Numbered from the stretch's first letter, positions 9,311 through 19,028 are shown. The stretch is DNA of 64,000 nucleotides from Roseospira marina (GCF_014197855.1 NZ_JACIGJ010000008.1:1-64000); one strand, 5' to 3'. Program-made: numbers and translations. The notes: generated by a model not told the origin, from the letters alone.

Positions 9311-11220
9311 TGGCCGAGGATGGACGCACCTTCGACGCCGCCGCCACCGAAGCGGTGCTGAGCGGCAAGGCCGCCGACCGTGACCTGCTCCGCTTCCTGA
9401 CCTGCGGCAGCGTGGACGACGGCAAGAGCACCCTGATCGGGCGTGTGCTGTATGATTCCAAGCTGATCTTCGAGGATCAGCTCAAGAGTTTGGAGCGCGA
9501 CAGCAAGGTCCGGGGCCGCGCCGGTGGGGCGCTCGACCTGTCGCTGCTGGTCGATGGCCTCCAGCAGGAGCGCGAGCAGGGCATCACCATCGATGTCGCC
9601 TGGCGCTACTTCAACACGGACCGGCGCAAGTTCATCGTCGCCGACACCCCGGGCCACGAGCAGTACACCCGCAACATGGCCACCGGCGCGTCGAACGCCG
9701 ATCTGGCCGTGCTGCTGGTGGACGCGCGCAAGGGCGTGCTGGTGCAGACCCGCCGCCATGCCACCATCGCCAAGCTGATGGGCCTGCGGCATGTGGTGCT
9801 GGCGGTCAATAAGATGGACCTCGTCGGGTACGACCAGACCGTCTACGACGCGATCCGCGACGACTTTCTGGCGTTCGCCGCGCAGATCGGCCTGCCCGCG
9901 CCGGTCTGCATTCCGGTCTCGGCGCTGATGGGCGACAACGTGGTCAACCGGGGCGAGGGCATGCCCTGGTACGACGGTCCCGCGCTGCTGCCCTACCTGG
10001 AAGAGGTGGACGTCGTCCAGAACAGCGTGGACGCCCCGTTCCGCTTTCCGGTGCAGTGGGTCAACCGGCCCAACTTGGATTTCCGGGGCTACTGCGGCAC
10101 CATCGCGTCCGGTCGCGTGCGGCCGGGGGACCAGGTGGTGGTGCATCCCTCGGCCCGCCAGACGACGGTGGCGCGGGTCGTGGACTTCTCGGGGGACCGT
10201 GACGAGGCGGTGGCCGGCGAGTCCGTCACCCTGACCCTGACCGACGAGGTCGACATCGCGCGCGGCGATCTGCTCAGCCCGGCCGACGCCCGGCCGGACG
10301 TGGCCGACCAGATGGCGGCGCACGTGATTTGGATGGCCGACGAGCGGATGCTGCCGGAGCGGTCGTATCTGCTGAAGATCGGGCATACGACGGTTCCCGC
10401 CCAGATCACGGAGATCAAACATCGCCTCGACGTCAACACCCAGAACAAGCTGGCGGCCAAGCACCTCGACCTGAACGAGGTAGCGTTCTGCAATCTGTCG
10501 CTCGCCCGGCCGGTGCCGTTCGACCCCTACGAGACGAACCGCGCCACCGGCGGGTTCATCCTGATCGACCGGACAACCCACCAGACGGTCGGCTGCGGCA
10601 TGATCGCCTTCGGCCTGCGCCGGGCCGAGAACATCCACTGGCAGGCGCTCTCCGTCGACAAGGCCACGCGCGCCACGCAGAAGCACCAGACGCCGGGCGT
10701 GCTATGGTTCACGGGGCTGTCCGGGGCCGGAAAGTCCACGGTCGCCAATCTGGTGGAGAAGCGCCTGATGGCGCTGGGCCATCACAGCTACATCCTGGAC
10801 GGCGACAACGTCCGCCACGGCCTGAATCGGGACCTCGGGTTCACCCCGGAAGACCGGGTGGAGAACATCCGCCGCGTCGCCGAGGTCTCGCGCCTGTTCG
10901 TGGACGCCGGACTTATCGTGCTGGTCTCGTTCATCTCCCCCTACCGGGCCGAGCGTCGGCTCGCCCGCGAGAAGGTGGCCGACGGCGAGTTCCTGGAGGT
11001 GTTCGTGGACACCCCGCTGGCGGTCTGTGAGGCGCGCGACCCGAAGGGGCTGTACAAGAAGGCGCGCGCCGGCCAGATCAAGAATTTCACCGGCATCGAC
11101 TCGGAGTACGAACCGCCCGAGGCCCCGGAGCTCCACCTGAACGCCGGCGAATCCACCCCGGATGAACTGGCCGAACAGGTGATCCAAGCCCTGCGCGCGC
11201 GCGGCATGCTGCGGGAGTAG
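9310..11220 (+). CDS. cysNC: Bifunctional sulfate adenylyltransferase subunit 1 / adenylylsulfate kinase
   Basis: 636-residue fusion. Residues about 25-450 are CysN, an EF-Tu-like GTPase with P-loop GSVDDGKST, switch DTPGHEQY and specificity box NKMD, which drives CysD. Residues about 460-636 are CysC, which phosphorylates APS to PAPS: P-loop GLSGAGKST, then [15 protein letters not shown] and [11 protein letters not shown]. The fusion is common in alpha- and betaproteobacteria. It starts on the last base of cysD. A strong hairpin follows 10 bases after the stop. Confidence 0.96.
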   Translation: MAEDGRTFDAAATEAVLSGKAADRDLLRFLTCGSVDDGKSTLIGRVLYDSKLIFEDQLKSLERDSKVRGRAGGALDLSLLVDGLQQEREQGITIDVAWRYFNTDRRKFIVADTPGHEQYTRNMATGASNADLAVLLVDARKGVLVQTRRHATIAKLMGLRHVVLAVNKMDLVGYDQTVYDAIRDDFLAFAAQIGLPAPVCIPVSALMGDNVVNRGEGMPWYDGPALLPYLEEVDVVQNSVDAPFRFPVQWVNRPNLDFRGYCGTIASGRVRPGDQVVVHPSARQTTVARVVDFSGDRDEAVAGESVTLTLTDEVDIARGDLLSPADARPDVADQMAAHVIWMADERMLPERSYLLKIGHTTVPAQITEIKHRLDVNTQNKLAAKHLDLNEVAFCNLSLARPVPFDPYETNRATGGFILIDRTTHQTVGCGMIAFGLRRAENIHWQALSVDKATRATQKHQTPGVLWFTGLSGAGKSTVANLVEKRLMALGHHSYILDGDNVRHGLNRDLGFTPEDRVENIRRVAEVSRLFVDAGLIVLVSFISPYRAERRLAREKVADGEFLEVFVDTPLAVCEARDPKGLYKKARAGQIKNFTGIDSEYEPPEAPELHLNAGESTPDELAEQVIQALRARGMLRE

Positions 11221-11229
11221 GATGGCCAC

Positions 11230-11261
11230 GGCCTTGATCCGGCCCCACTCGGATCAAGGCC
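11230..11261. terminator. Terminator hairpin after cysNC
   Basis: GGCCTTGATCCG, eight-base loop GCCCCACT, CGGATCAAGGCC: a 12-base perfect stem between convergent cysNC and the histidine kinase. The kinase stop codon lies inside the right arm. A short TTTTA follows on the plus strand about 10 bases further on. Confidence 0.75.
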
Positions 11262-12765
11262 GCCGGCCCGGTTTTACGCCCCGGGGTCCTGGAAAGTCAT
11301 TCTCCGCTGGGATGATGGAACAGTCGAAGCCGTGTTCGTCCGGCAGCCAGAACCGGATATCGGCGCCGGTCTCGCAGGGCTCGGCCCAGATCCGTCCCCC
11401 CATGCTGACAATAAGGCGCTGGCACAGGGCGAGGCCGATTCCGGCCCGTTCGTGTTCGGGCTCAAGCCACTCGAACAGCGAGAAAAAGGTCTCCAGGCGC
11501 TCCGCGGGCGGCGACAGTCCGTTGTCGCGCAGAGAGATCACCCAGCCGTCCGCGTCTTTCTCGGCGCTGACGCACAGCCGCAACCGATCATCCGACTGGC
11601 GGACAATCACGGCCATGTCGATCAGTCGGTCCAACACGCGCTCGACCGAGCGGGCGTTGGCACAGACCGTCGGCATGACCCCGATGCACACCCAGGCATC
11701 GGCCGCGCGCAACGCATTCAGCTTCCGCCAATGGACCCGGGCCAGACACTCGCCCAGATCGATGACGACCATCGGAAACGCGGTGCTGGCGGCCTCCACG
11801 TATTCCTGCAGTTCGGTCAGTTGCGCCTTCATCCGCTTGCTGTCGCGCACGATGATCGACAGATACTCCCGGGCCTCGTCGTTCAGAAGGTCGACGTGGC
11901 GTCGCCCCAAGAGCTGGGAATAGCTGACGATCCCCCGCAACGGCTCCTGAAGATGATGCGCCGTGACGGCCGCGACATGGGCCAAATCCGCGTTGGAGCG
12001 CCGCAGATCCCGGGTCGCGCGATCGAGAGAGTCGATGCGACTCTGAATAGCGCCCGCCATGGCCCGCAGACTCCCGGCCAGGATGGCGACCTCGTCGCGG
12101 CCCTCGATCTCCGGGGCGGTCGCATAATCGCCCTGGGCGATTCGCACGCTGGTATCGGTCAGCATCTCCAGGCGCCGGGTCAGGAAAAACCCGAGGATGG
12201 ACAGCACCACCACGGACAGCAGGATTTCCACGCCGGCGATGACCAGGCTTTGTGTCAGCATGTTCGCGCCCGCCTCCCGCAGCGATTCCGTCGACAGGCC
12301 ATAATGCACGGTGCCGAAGGTCTGCTCGAACAGGCGAATGGGGCTGGCGGCGTTGTACACCGGCTCGTTGGGATCGAGCCGCGGATCCGCCGGCGGCACG
12401 ACCCCGGTCCAGTCCGCGCCGGCCTGGGCCACCACTCTGCCGTCGGCATCTTGCACGATCACATAGCGGACATCGGGCAGATGCAGGAAGCCATCAAGCA
12501 GACCGAGCATGGTCGCGTAGTCGCGGGCGATCAGGGGACCGACAAGCGCCACGGAAAAGCTGGCCTCCAGCGACCGCAAGCGGTCATCAACCTCGTCCAG
12601 CAACTGCTCCTGCTGCAAACGCAGGGTGTTGGCCACCAGAATCCCCAGCATCAGAATTTCGATCAGGACGCTGGACAGAATAATCTTGAAGCGGAGCGAC
12701 GCCGCACGCGACCGCAGCCGCCAGCCCGATCTGGACGCGCTATCTCCGGCCGCCGGTCGCGTCAT
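11254..12765 (-). CDS. Membrane sensor histidine kinase (HAMP), degenerate ATPase domain
   Basis: 503 residues. TM1 (about 28-46), a periplasmic sensor loop (about 50-168), TM2 (about 175-197), a HAMP linker, and a coiled segment leading to the phospho-acceptor motif AHHLQEPLRGIVSYSQLL (His about 270). The catalytic domain is unusual: the N-box position reads RLIDMAVI without the usual Asn, and the G1 box is RDNGLSP rather than DxGxG, while the G2 box GIGLALCQRLI is kept. The ATG at 12765 overlaps the stop of the PhnD-like gene (ATGA), so this start is preferred over one 24 bases upstream. The coupled periplasmic protein is probably its ligand-binding partner. No response regulator is adjacent. 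Confidence 0.85.
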   Translation of the reverse strand: MTRPAAGDSASRSGWRLRSRAASLRFKIILSSVLIEILMLGILVANTLRLQQEQLLDEVDDRLRSLEASFSVALVGPLIARDYATMLGLLDGFLHLPDVRYVIVQDADGRVVAQAGADWTGVVPPADPRLDPNEPVYNAASPIRLFEQTFGTVHYGLSTESLREAGANMLTQSLVIAGVEILLSVVVLSILGFFLTRRLEMLTDTSVRIAQGDYATAPEIEGRDEVAILAGSLRAMAGAIQSRIDSLDRATRDLRRSNADLAHVAAVTAHHLQEPLRGIVSYSQLLGRRHVDLLNDEAREYLSIIVRDSKRMKAQLTELQEYVEAASTAFPMVVIDLGECLARVHWRKLNALRAADAWVCIGVMPTVCANARSVERVLDRLIDMAVIVRQSDDRLRLCVSAEKDADGWVISLRDNGLSPPAERLETFFSLFEWLEPEHERAGIGLALCQRLIVSMGGRIWAEPCETGADIRFWLPDEHGFDCSIIPAENDFPGPRGVKPGRRP

Positions 12766-13643
12766 GGCCCCGTCTCCGCGTCGATCCAATGCAGAGCCTC
12801 CACAAGGCCACTCAGCGCCCGCACGTCGGCCGTCGTAATCTCGGTGAATCCCGACAGCCCGCTTTTCGTCAGGAAGGCCCGGCCCTCCGGCGAGGTCTCG
12901 AACCCGCGAAGCGCCGCGCGGAGGGTGTTCTGCTCGGCCTGCGGCATGTCCGACCGCGCCAGGATAAACACGTGGGGCACGCGGAAGGGAATCTCGATGG
13001 TGCGAAGAAACTCGCGAACGGCCGCGCTCGTGCGCCGATAGGGCAGCTCGGCGGCGGCCGCGGCGGCGGCCTCCCCGTTGAACACCGCGAGAACAGCCGC
13101 GTTCTGCGACGGCGCGGTGGTGACGGTGACGTCAATGCCCGACCGAAGGCCCGCGCGTTCCAGCCAGCGCATGGCGCCCATCGACACCAAGCTGGTGCGA
13201 CTGGGCAGGGCCAGCGTTTTCCCCTTCAAATCGGCCGGGACGTGAATCGGCTTATCGCTGCGGGACACCAGAATCGGGAACAGTTCGCCCGCATACCGCA
13301 AAAGCGGGGCATACCGTCCCTCGGCGATCATCGCGGCCCCGAAATGCGGCGCGGTGACCACGACGTCATAAAGGCCCTCGTGCAGGGCCCGACGATGCGC
13401 CGCCATGTCCGTGTCGCTGCCGAACAGGACCGGCCGGTCGAGGGCCCGGCGCAAATGCAGCACCATCGGGGAGTAGGCCTTGAGCATCCCCATGACATTC
13501 GTCGTCGGAATCACACCGAATCGCAGCGGGCGGTGGGACTCAGCCACCGCTGTGCCGCCCCCGGACGCGCATACGGTCAGGAGAAGCACCAAACAGAGCC
13601 CAGCGATCAAGCGGCGGGTGTTTTTAACGGCGGGCGGCCGCAT
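12762..13643 (-). CDS. PhnD-like periplasmic substrate-binding protein
   Basis: 293 residues. The signal peptide is at residues about 5-32 (RRLIAGLCLVLLLTVCASGGG); the Cys in this stretch might allow lipidation. The mature part opens LRFGVIPTTNVMGMLKAYSPMV and has YDVVVTAPHFGAAMI and LKGKTLALPSRTSLVSMGAM, the layout of phosphate/phosphonate (PhnD-type) binding proteins. There are no ABC transporter genes here. Instead the stop overlaps a histidine kinase start, which suggests a sensory role. Start: an ATG at 13643 preceded by AGGGAG six bases away; an upstream ATG lacks such a site. Confidence 0.82.
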   Translation of the reverse strand: MRPPAVKNTRRLIAGLCLVLLLTVCASGGGTAVAESHRPLRFGVIPTTNVMGMLKAYSPMVLHLRRALDRPVLFGSDTDMAAHRRALHEGLYDVVVTAPHFGAAMIAEGRYAPLLRYAGELFPILVSRSDKPIHVPADLKGKTLALPSRTSLVSMGAMRWLERAGLRSGIDVTVTTAPSQNAAVLAVFNGEAAAAAAAELPYRRTSAAVREFLRTIEIPFRVPHVFILARSDMPQAEQNTLRAALRGFETSPEGRAFLTKSGLSGFTEITTADVRALSGLVEALHWIDAETGP

Positions 13644-14049
13644 CGGACTCCCTGCGTGGCACCTGGCCTGTGTGGCACGCGGGCTGCGTGCCACCGGAGT
13701 AAAAGCTGATTAGTGTAGTCTGAAAAGGGGCGGTTGTCTGCCGAAACATCCAGAGGTGATGGTGCTGAGGGGTTCATTTTTGTCCCACGCCGCGCCTCGC
13801 CAGGGGTCCGCGCCCGCGGCGTGATAGCCTGTCCGGGTTCACGCAACCGCCGGGCTCGACAGGCGGCGCACGGCCTCCCATGTCTTAAACGGAACGATGG
13901 TCAGGGCAGACGGGGCCCACGACGCCTGACTCCGTCGATGGGGGCCCGGGCGCCGAGCCCCCCCGACGATCGGCCCCGTATCACGCACAGGACATAATCA
14001 CGCACAGGACATATGCCCTGGCAGGACACACAGACTGGGAGGACTGGCC
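13644..14049. other. Intergenic region between the sensor pair and yceI
   Basis: About 400 bases without a convincing gene. It must carry the divergent promoters of the sensor pair and yceI. An AT-rich patch (AGCTGATTAGTGTAGTCTGAAAAG) lies near 13706-13729. Further right there is a 17-base tandem repeat (13980-14013), then GGGAGGACTGGCC, the ribosome site of yceI. Confidence 0.5.
13980..14013. repeat. 17-base direct repeat, two copies
   Basis: ATCACGCACAGGACATA occurs twice back to back, followed by a third weaker echo (TGCCCTGGCAGGACACA). It lies 36-70 bases before the yceI ATG and could be a regulator-binding array or a slippage product. Confidence 0.8.
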
Positions 14050-14712
14050 ATGACGCTCCGTACCCGCGACCGCGCCCGAGGGACCGCGCGTGCCGTGCCC
14101 GACTCCCGGCCGCGCCGCCTTATGATGGCGCTGGCCCTCGGGCTTGGCCTCATCACGCTGCTGGCTGCCGCGCAGGCCGCACGGGCCGCCAGTTGGACGC
14201 TCGATGGATCGCCCTCGTTCGTCAGCTTTGCCTCGATCAAGGCCAAGGACATCGGCGAGGTGCATAGCTTCGGCGCGCTATCCGGCTCGGTCGCCGAGGA
14301 TGGCACGGCTACGGTGACGATTGACCTCGCGTCCGTAAACACCGGGATCGACATCCGCGACGAGCGTCTGCGCACGGAGCTGTTCCATATCGACCAGTTC
14401 CCGGCGGCCACGATCACGGCACCGGTGCCCTTGGACGGCCTATCCGATCTGGCCGTCGGCGAGAGCGCGGAGCGGGACGTTACGGCCACACTGGATCTGG
14501 CCGGCGAGAGCCACGATCTGGCCGTGCCGCTGCTCGTCACCCGGCTGAGCGAGACGCGGATGATGGTGCAGCCGCTTCAGCTTCTGATCGTCCAGGCAGA
14601 CGACTATGCCCTGGGCGATGGCATCGGAACATTGCGCGAGATTGCCGGGCTGAGCGAAATCAGCCATGCCGTCCCGGTGACCTTCCTGCTGGTGTTCGAG
14701 CACACGCCGTAA
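14050..14712 (+). CDS. YceI family protein
   Basis: 220 residues. After a basic N-terminus, a hydrophobic signal segment (about residues 25-46, ending AARAA) directs it to the periplasm. The mature part is a YceI-type lipocalin-like barrel: WTLDGSPSFVSFASIKAKDIGEVHSF, then IDLASVNTGIDIRDERLRTELF and FPAATITA. The family binds polyprenoid or amide ligands and is often stress-related; the ligand here is unknown. A good ribosome site (GGGAGGA) precedes the ATG. It is convergent with the amidotransferase gene. Confidence 0.88.
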   Translation: MTLRTRDRARGTARAVPDSRPRRLMMALALGLGLITLLAAAQAARAASWTLDGSPSFVSFASIKAKDIGEVHSFGALSGSVAEDGTATVTIDLASVNTGIDIRDERLRTELFHIDQFPAATITAPVPLDGLSDLAVGESAERDVTATLDLAGESHDLAVPLLVTRLSETRMMVQPLQLLIVQADDYALGDGIGTLREIAGLSEISHAVPVTFLLVFEHTP

Positions 14713-14760
14713 TGGGATAGGCCCTGAACCCGCCCCCCACCCCACCGCCGACAACGCCCC

Positions 14761-15489
14761 CTACCCCGCCGCCGCCGCCGCGGCCACGAACGCCCGCAAG
14801 ATGGCGGTGTCGGCGGGGTCGATGGCGTATTCCGGATGCCACTGCACCCCCAGGCAGAAGCGGCGGGTCGGGTCCTCGATGCCCTCGATCACGCCATCCG
14901 TCTCGGTCCAGGCGTTGACCACCACCGGGGCGGGCACCGTCTGCACCGCCTGATGGTGGGCGCTGTTGACCGCCGCCGTCGCCTGCCCCGTGATCCGAGC
15001 CAGCAGCGTGTCCGGCCGGATGGTGACGGTGTGCCCCGGTTCCGTCCGGGGGTTGGGTTGCTCATGGGCCAAGGCGTTCGGCACGGCGTCGGGGATATGC
15101 TGGACGAGCGTGCCACCGAGGGCCACCGCCAGCACCTGTTGGCCGCCGCAGATGCCCAGCACCGGCATGTCCCGCTCCAGGGCGCCGCGCAGGATCGCAA
15201 GTTCGAAATCGGTGCGGCCCGCCTTCAACGTCACCGAGGCGTGCCGCGTGTCGGCCCCGAACAGCGCCGGATCGACATCGAAGGCCCCGCCCGTGACCAC
15301 CAGCCCGTCGATGAGATCGAGATAGCGCCCGACCAGGGCGGGCTCATGCGGCAGGATCAGGGGCACGCCCCCCGCCGCGCGCAACGCCCCGGCGTAGTTC
15401 TGCCGCAGGGCATACCAGGGAAGCGCGGAATACCCGCCCCCTTCTTCGGCATCGGCGGTCAAACCGAGGATCGGACCGGACGGGCGCAC
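14761..15489 (-). CDS. Class I glutamine amidotransferase-like peptidase (PuuD-type)
   Basis: 242 residues. Catalytic nucleophile in VLGICGGQQVLAVALGGTL (Cys about 115), and the His/Glu pair in VQWHPEY near residue 218. The N-terminal GLTADAEE and IDGLVVTGGAFDVDP match the peptidase C26 / gamma-glutamyl-GABA hydrolase family, which cleaves gamma-glutamyl bonds in the cytosol. Whether the substrate is gamma-glutamyl-GABA cannot be told, as no polyamine genes are nearby. The start is GTG, chosen because AGGAGG lies about six bases before it. Confidence 0.85.
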   Translation of the reverse strand: MRPSGPILGLTADAEEGGGYSALPWYALRQNYAGALRAAGGVPLILPHEPALVGRYLDLIDGLVVTGGAFDVDPALFGADTRHASVTLKAGRTDFELAILRGALERDMPVLGICGGQQVLAVALGGTLVQHIPDAVPNALAHEQPNPRTEPGHTVTIRPDTLLARITGQATAAVNSAHHQAVQTVPAPVVVNAWTETDGVIEGIEDPTRRFCLGVQWHPEYAIDPADTAILRAFVAAAAAAG

Positions 15490-15507
15490 GCGGACCTCCT
15501 GATGGGA

Positions 15508-15533
15508 AACCGCCCCCCAGGACCGTGGCGGTT
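15508..15533 (-). terminator. Hairpin after the AhpD-like gene
   Basis: On the minus strand AACCGCC and GGCGGTT form a 7-base stem with an 11-base loop, followed by TTTCCC. It lies 31 bases downstream of the AhpD-like stop and just before the amidotransferase start. Confidence 0.5.
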
Positions 15534-15563
15534 CGCACGGGCCGAGGGGGCGCGGGTGTCAGT

Positions 15564-15914
15564 TCAGGACGCGGCCGCCGCGAACTGGTCGTAGGCCTCC
15601 AGGGCCAACGAGCCGTACACGGAGGACGGTCCTCCCCCCATGTACATCGCCGTCGAGATGGTCTCCAGAACTTCCTCCCGGGTCGCACCATACTTGATCG
15701 CGGAGCGGGTATGGAAAGCGATGCAGCCATCACAGCGGATGGCGATCCCGATCGCCAGAGCAATCAGCTCCTTGGTCTTGGCTTCGAGCGCCCCATCCTT
15801 GCTGGCCCCGGCGGCCATCTTCGAGAATCCCGCCCATGCATCGGGGATCCCCTTGCGGCAGGTTTCCATATTTTCGGAGAGGTCCTTTGCATACTGGACC
15901 CAATCCTTGGTCAT
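15564..15914 (-). CDS. Carboxymuconolactone decarboxylase / AhpD-like protein
   Basis: 116 residues, all-alpha. The redox motif CDGCIAFH (CxxC followed by His) sits at about residues 60-67 within LIALAIGIAIRCDGC, the hallmark of AhpD-like members. It is followed by GATREEVLETISTAMYMGGGPS, the family's second half. Such proteins act as thiol-disulfide or peroxide-reducing partners; it lacks extra domains, so a detoxifying role is inferred. The ATG at 15914 has AAGGAG eight bases upstream. It is followed by a terminator-like hairpin. Confidence 0.9.
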   Translation of the reverse strand: MTKDWVQYAKDLSENMETCRKGIPDAWAGFSKMAAGASKDGALEAKTKELIALAIGIAIRCDGCIAFHTRSAIKYGATREEVLETISTAMYMGGGPSSVYGSLALEAYDQFAAAAS

Positions 15915-16133
15915 CCCTCAATCTCCTTTGCCCGTGGGGCTCTTTTTGGCAGGGCACGCGCCCCGAGACCCTCCCGAGCACGCGCGAAACATGCCCGGCG
16001 GCGGGCATATTCGGTTTCTCTTATAAACCCGGACACCGGATCGGGTCCACATCCGCCGCGGCGGGGGCGCGCGACGGGGCCAGAAGCACCGGCCAGCAGT
16101 GGGCACCGTGTCCGACGCACGCGCCGTACGCCC

Positions 16134-16910
16134 CTATGGCGCGCCGCACGGCCGGTTGCCGTCGCCGAGAGACACGGCGGCCGCGCGCGCCTGGATGGTG
16201 GCCGCGCGGCCGCGCACATAGGCTCCCGGCGTGCCGGCGGACCAGGACCGGGGCGCGGGGAGAATGGCGGTGAGACGGGCGGCCTCCACAGGCCCCAGGG
16301 TCTCCACCGGGCGGTTGAAGTGGTAGCGTGCGGCCGCGCCCGCGCCGTAGATGCCGGGGCCCCATTCCGCCACGTTCAGGTACACCTCCAGAATGCGAGG
16401 CTTGGGCCACAACAGTTCCAGGGGCGGCGTCAGGACGGCCTCCAGCCCCTTGCGCACGATATCCCGCCCCGGCCAGAGGAACACGGAGCGCGCCGTCTGC
16501 ATGCTGATGGTGCTGGCCCCGCGCAGGCCCTCGCCCCGCCGCCATTCCTGCCAGGCGTTGGCGATCTCGCGCCAGTCGAACCCGTTGTGAACGCAGAAGC
16601 GGGCGTCTTCGCTGGCGATGACCGAGCGCACCAGGGCGGGCGGCATGGCCTCCAGCGGCACCCAGTCCTGCTGTAGGCCCTCGCCCTCGACCAACCGGAC
16701 CAGCATCAACGGCGTCACCGGCACCGGCAGCCAGCGGAAGGCGACCAATCCGATCAGCGGCGGCCCAAGGAGAAAGAGGAGCACGGCGCGCGCGATCCGC
16801 CACCGCAGGCGACGACCCCGACCCGTCCCCCCCGATTTGGCGCCATCCCGTTTCGACGCGCCCCCCCGCGCGCGGGATCGCGGTGCCGACGAACGCGGAC
16901 TCCGTGCCAC
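16134..16910 (-). CDS. mtgA: Monofunctional biosynthetic peptidoglycan transglycosylase
   Basis: 258 residues. A very basic N-terminus, one membrane segment (about 38-60), then a GT51 domain. GT51 motifs: [14 protein letters not shown] with the catalytic Glu, [43 protein letters not shown] and [17 protein letters not shown]. It polymerises lipid II glycan strands on the periplasmic face. There is no transpeptidase domain, hence MtgA rather than a bifunctional PBP. It starts with GTG one base after the stop of the 469-residue protein gene, so the two are probably an operon. Confidence 0.93.
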   Translation of the reverse strand: MARSPRSSAPRSRARGGASKRDGAKSGGTGRGRRLRWRIARAVLLFLLGPPLIGLVAFRWLPVPVTPLMLVRLVEGEGLQQDWVPLEAMPPALVRSVIASEDARFCVHNGFDWREIANAWQEWRRGEGLRGASTISMQTARSVFLWPGRDIVRKGLEAVLTPPLELLWPKPRILEVYLNVAEWGPGIYGAGAAARYHFNRPVETLGPVEAARLTAILPAPRSWSAGTPGAYVRGRAATIQARAAAVSLGDGNRPCGAP

Positions 16911-16911
16911 G

Positions 16912-18321
16912 TCAGAAGATCTCCAGATGCCCCAGGCGCAACGACTGGAAGATGCCGGCCCCGATCAGGCGCAGGCTCTCCCGGTTGTTGGGCGCCCCCA
17001 GGCCGGGCGTGGCATCCGGTTGGTACTTATAGGCGTTGTTGAACTTCGCGGGGAGCGTGTTCCAGATCGGCTTGCGGACCGGATCGGCGAGATACCCGGC
17101 CAAAACCTCGTCACCCAGATCCTCACGGGCCAGGGTGATCAGGTCCCGCGCCAGCGTGCGGTCGCGGATATGGCCCAGAATAGCGGACACGTCCGGCGGC
17201 ACACGATGGCAGAGCGGCCCCAGCACCCGCAGCAGATGGTCGGGCACATTCCGCGCGTTGTGCAGCCGGTCCGGCTGTTCGAACACCATCCAGATGTCGG
17301 CCCCATACACCTGGGTCAGGCGCCGGACTTCGCGACGCGCGCTCAGGCCCATCTCGCGAATGGCGTCCAACGCCCCCGGATGCCGCAACACAATGGCGTC
17401 GAGCGTGGTGCTGACCTCGGCGGCGATCTGCTCCTCGATCCGATCGCGATCGCGCGCGGCCTTGCCCTTCAGTTCCCACCGGGGGCCCTGGTCCGGCGGC
17501 ACCCCCAGGGTCGTCTCGGCGAACGCACGACAGGCGGCCTGGATCACCGAAAGCTCCTCGACGTCCAGGCTGATCAGTGTTTCCAGCATTTCCGGCGCGC
17601 GCACACGCCAGATCAGATGCCCCAGAACCTTGGCCTGGGCCGTTCCGAGGCGGGCATACTGTTCAAGGAAGGCGAACTGCCACGGCTCGACCAGATAGGG
17701 CCGGAGCACCGCGAACAGACCATGGCCGGGGTAGTGGGCGCGAAGGTGCGCGGGATCGAGGTCGTGATCACCCTCGAACATGGTCTTCAAGGGCGAGATC
17801 AGGCGGCTCGACAACGGCCCTTTCGCGCCCGCTTCCCGCCGCTTCGACCGCCGGGCCGCCTCCTGCTTCGCGCGCCGCTCGGCCCAGGCGCGTTCGCGCC
17901 GTTCAAACACCAGCCGCGCGGCCCCGGTCAGAAGCGAGCGACCGATCTGATCGAAGGTCAGGTCGCACGGCGCGATTGGGGTGCTGCGGTCCTGAACCGG
18001 CCCGTCACCGCGGCTGCCACTGGCGCGGAAGAACACCACGAAGTCCGGCTGCGCGCGAAGCTGCCACGCCAGTTCCAGAAACGTCGGCACATGGTCGGGA
18101 TAGTTGCGCAGGACGTCATCCACCCGCTCGGCGCCCCCGATCAGGTCCAACACTTCCGACCGGCGGGCTTTCCGCAAGACGGTCAGCAACCGGTCGAACA
18201 CGGCCTGAACGGCCGGCCGCAGAACCGGATTTGTCCGACGTTCCGACCCGCCGCCTTCGTTCGAGGGGGCTTTTGCGGGGGTCATCGATATCCCTGCCGG
18301 CCGAACCGGGCCGCGACTCAT
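16912..18321 (-). CDS. Uncharacterised 469-residue protein
   Basis: No family recognised. The protein is soluble, mostly helical and basic in places, with an Arg/Lys/Ala-rich stretch (about residues 140-165, [19 protein letters not shown]) that may form a coiled coil. There is no signal peptide, no membrane segment and no P-loop. The C-terminus contains [16 protein letters not shown] and ends in LGHLEIF. It precedes mtgA by one base in the same direction, hinting at an envelope- or division-related role, which is inference only. The ATG at 18321 has AAGGAG about 11 bases upstream; an ATG at 18285 with AGGGA is an alternative. Confidence 0.7.
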   Translation of the reverse strand: MSRGPVRPAGISMTPAKAPSNEGGGSERRTNPVLRPAVQAVFDRLLTVLRKARRSEVLDLIGGAERVDDVLRNYPDHVPTFLELAWQLRAQPDFVVFFRASGSRGDGPVQDRSTPIAPCDLTFDQIGRSLLTGAARLVFERRERAWAERRAKQEAARRSKRREAGAKGPLSSRLISPLKTMFEGDHDLDPAHLRAHYPGHGLFAVLRPYLVEPWQFAFLEQYARLGTAQAKVLGHLIWRVRAPEMLETLISLDVEELSVIQAACRAFAETTLGVPPDQGPRWELKGKAARDRDRIEEQIAAEVSTTLDAIVLRHPGALDAIREMGLSARREVRRLTQVYGADIWMVFEQPDRLHNARNVPDHLLRVLGPLCHRVPPDVSAILGHIRDRTLARDLITLAREDLGDEVLAGYLADPVRKPIWNTLPAKFNNAYKYQPDATPGLGAPNNRESLRLIGAGIFQSLRLGHLEIF

Positions 18322-18440
18322 TGCAGGCGCGCTCCTTATCTGCTCACCACTGATCGCCTCAGACCCCTGCCTTCGGATCCGAGGCCACCCCCCTGCTCCA
18401 ATAGGCCCCCTGACCCAAGAGGGAAAGTGTCCGGCGGATG

Positions 18441-19028
18441 TCAGCCGAGATCAAGCAGGCGGGGCGCCCTATCAATGATTTCATTCAGGATCCTCTCCGC
18501 CTGTCGCTGCTTTGACATAAGATCGCCCGGAATACGACCCTCAAACCGCTCTTCGGACAGGGTTGCGTGCGCATCGTGCAACGTTTTGATTTCGCGCAAA
18601 AACACCTCGCGCGACCCAAGCGGCAGATGTTCCTCGTTGGCGATAGCCCGCAGGAAGGTCAGCGACCCGTCCAGCAAGGTTCCCCAAAGCGCCACCAGAA
18701 TCTCGGTGAGACGGTCGTAGTACGGCGCGCGCCGGGAGTCGGGCAGCCCCTCGATCCGGCGTTCGATCACGATCAGGAACGCCATGCACTCCGATGTCAG
18801 ATTGCGGGTGCGGGCGTAATCCATGAACCGCGGAGCCCGGTCCTCGTCCCCGTCCAGCACCCGCCCCGACTCCGCCAGCCGGCCGGTGCGCAGCGCCAGC
18901 GAGTCCAAAAAGGTATCCAACTCCTGCTCCAGGGTGGCGACATCAACGCCACCGGCCAAGCGCCTGGCCCCGCCGCCGTCCGATGCCTCGGCCGCGCGCG
19001 CGTGCCGTTCCCTGTCCACCATATCCAT
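18441..19028 (-). CDS. Uncharacterised helical protein
   Basis: 195 residues from the ATG at 19028 (GGAG lies about 12 bases upstream). Mostly amphipathic helices, with LEQELDTFLDSLALRTGRL, FLREIKTLHDAHATLSEERF and QRQAERILNEIIDRAPRLL; no signal peptide or membrane segment. No family recognised. The same frame is open another 345 bases upstream, but that part has non-coding composition and would overlap the promoter of the divergent large kinase. It lies about 120 bases upstream of the 469-residue protein gene on the same strand and may be the first gene of that unit. Confidence 0.6.
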   Translation of the reverse strand: MDMVDRERHARAAEASDGGGARRLAGGVDVATLEQELDTFLDSLALRTGRLAESGRVLDGDEDRAPRFMDYARTRNLTSECMAFLIVIERRIEGLPDSRRAPYYDRLTEILVALWGTLLDGSLTFLRAIANEEHLPLGSREVFLREIKTLHDAHATLSEERFEGRIPGDLMSKQRQAERILNEIIDRAPRLLDLG

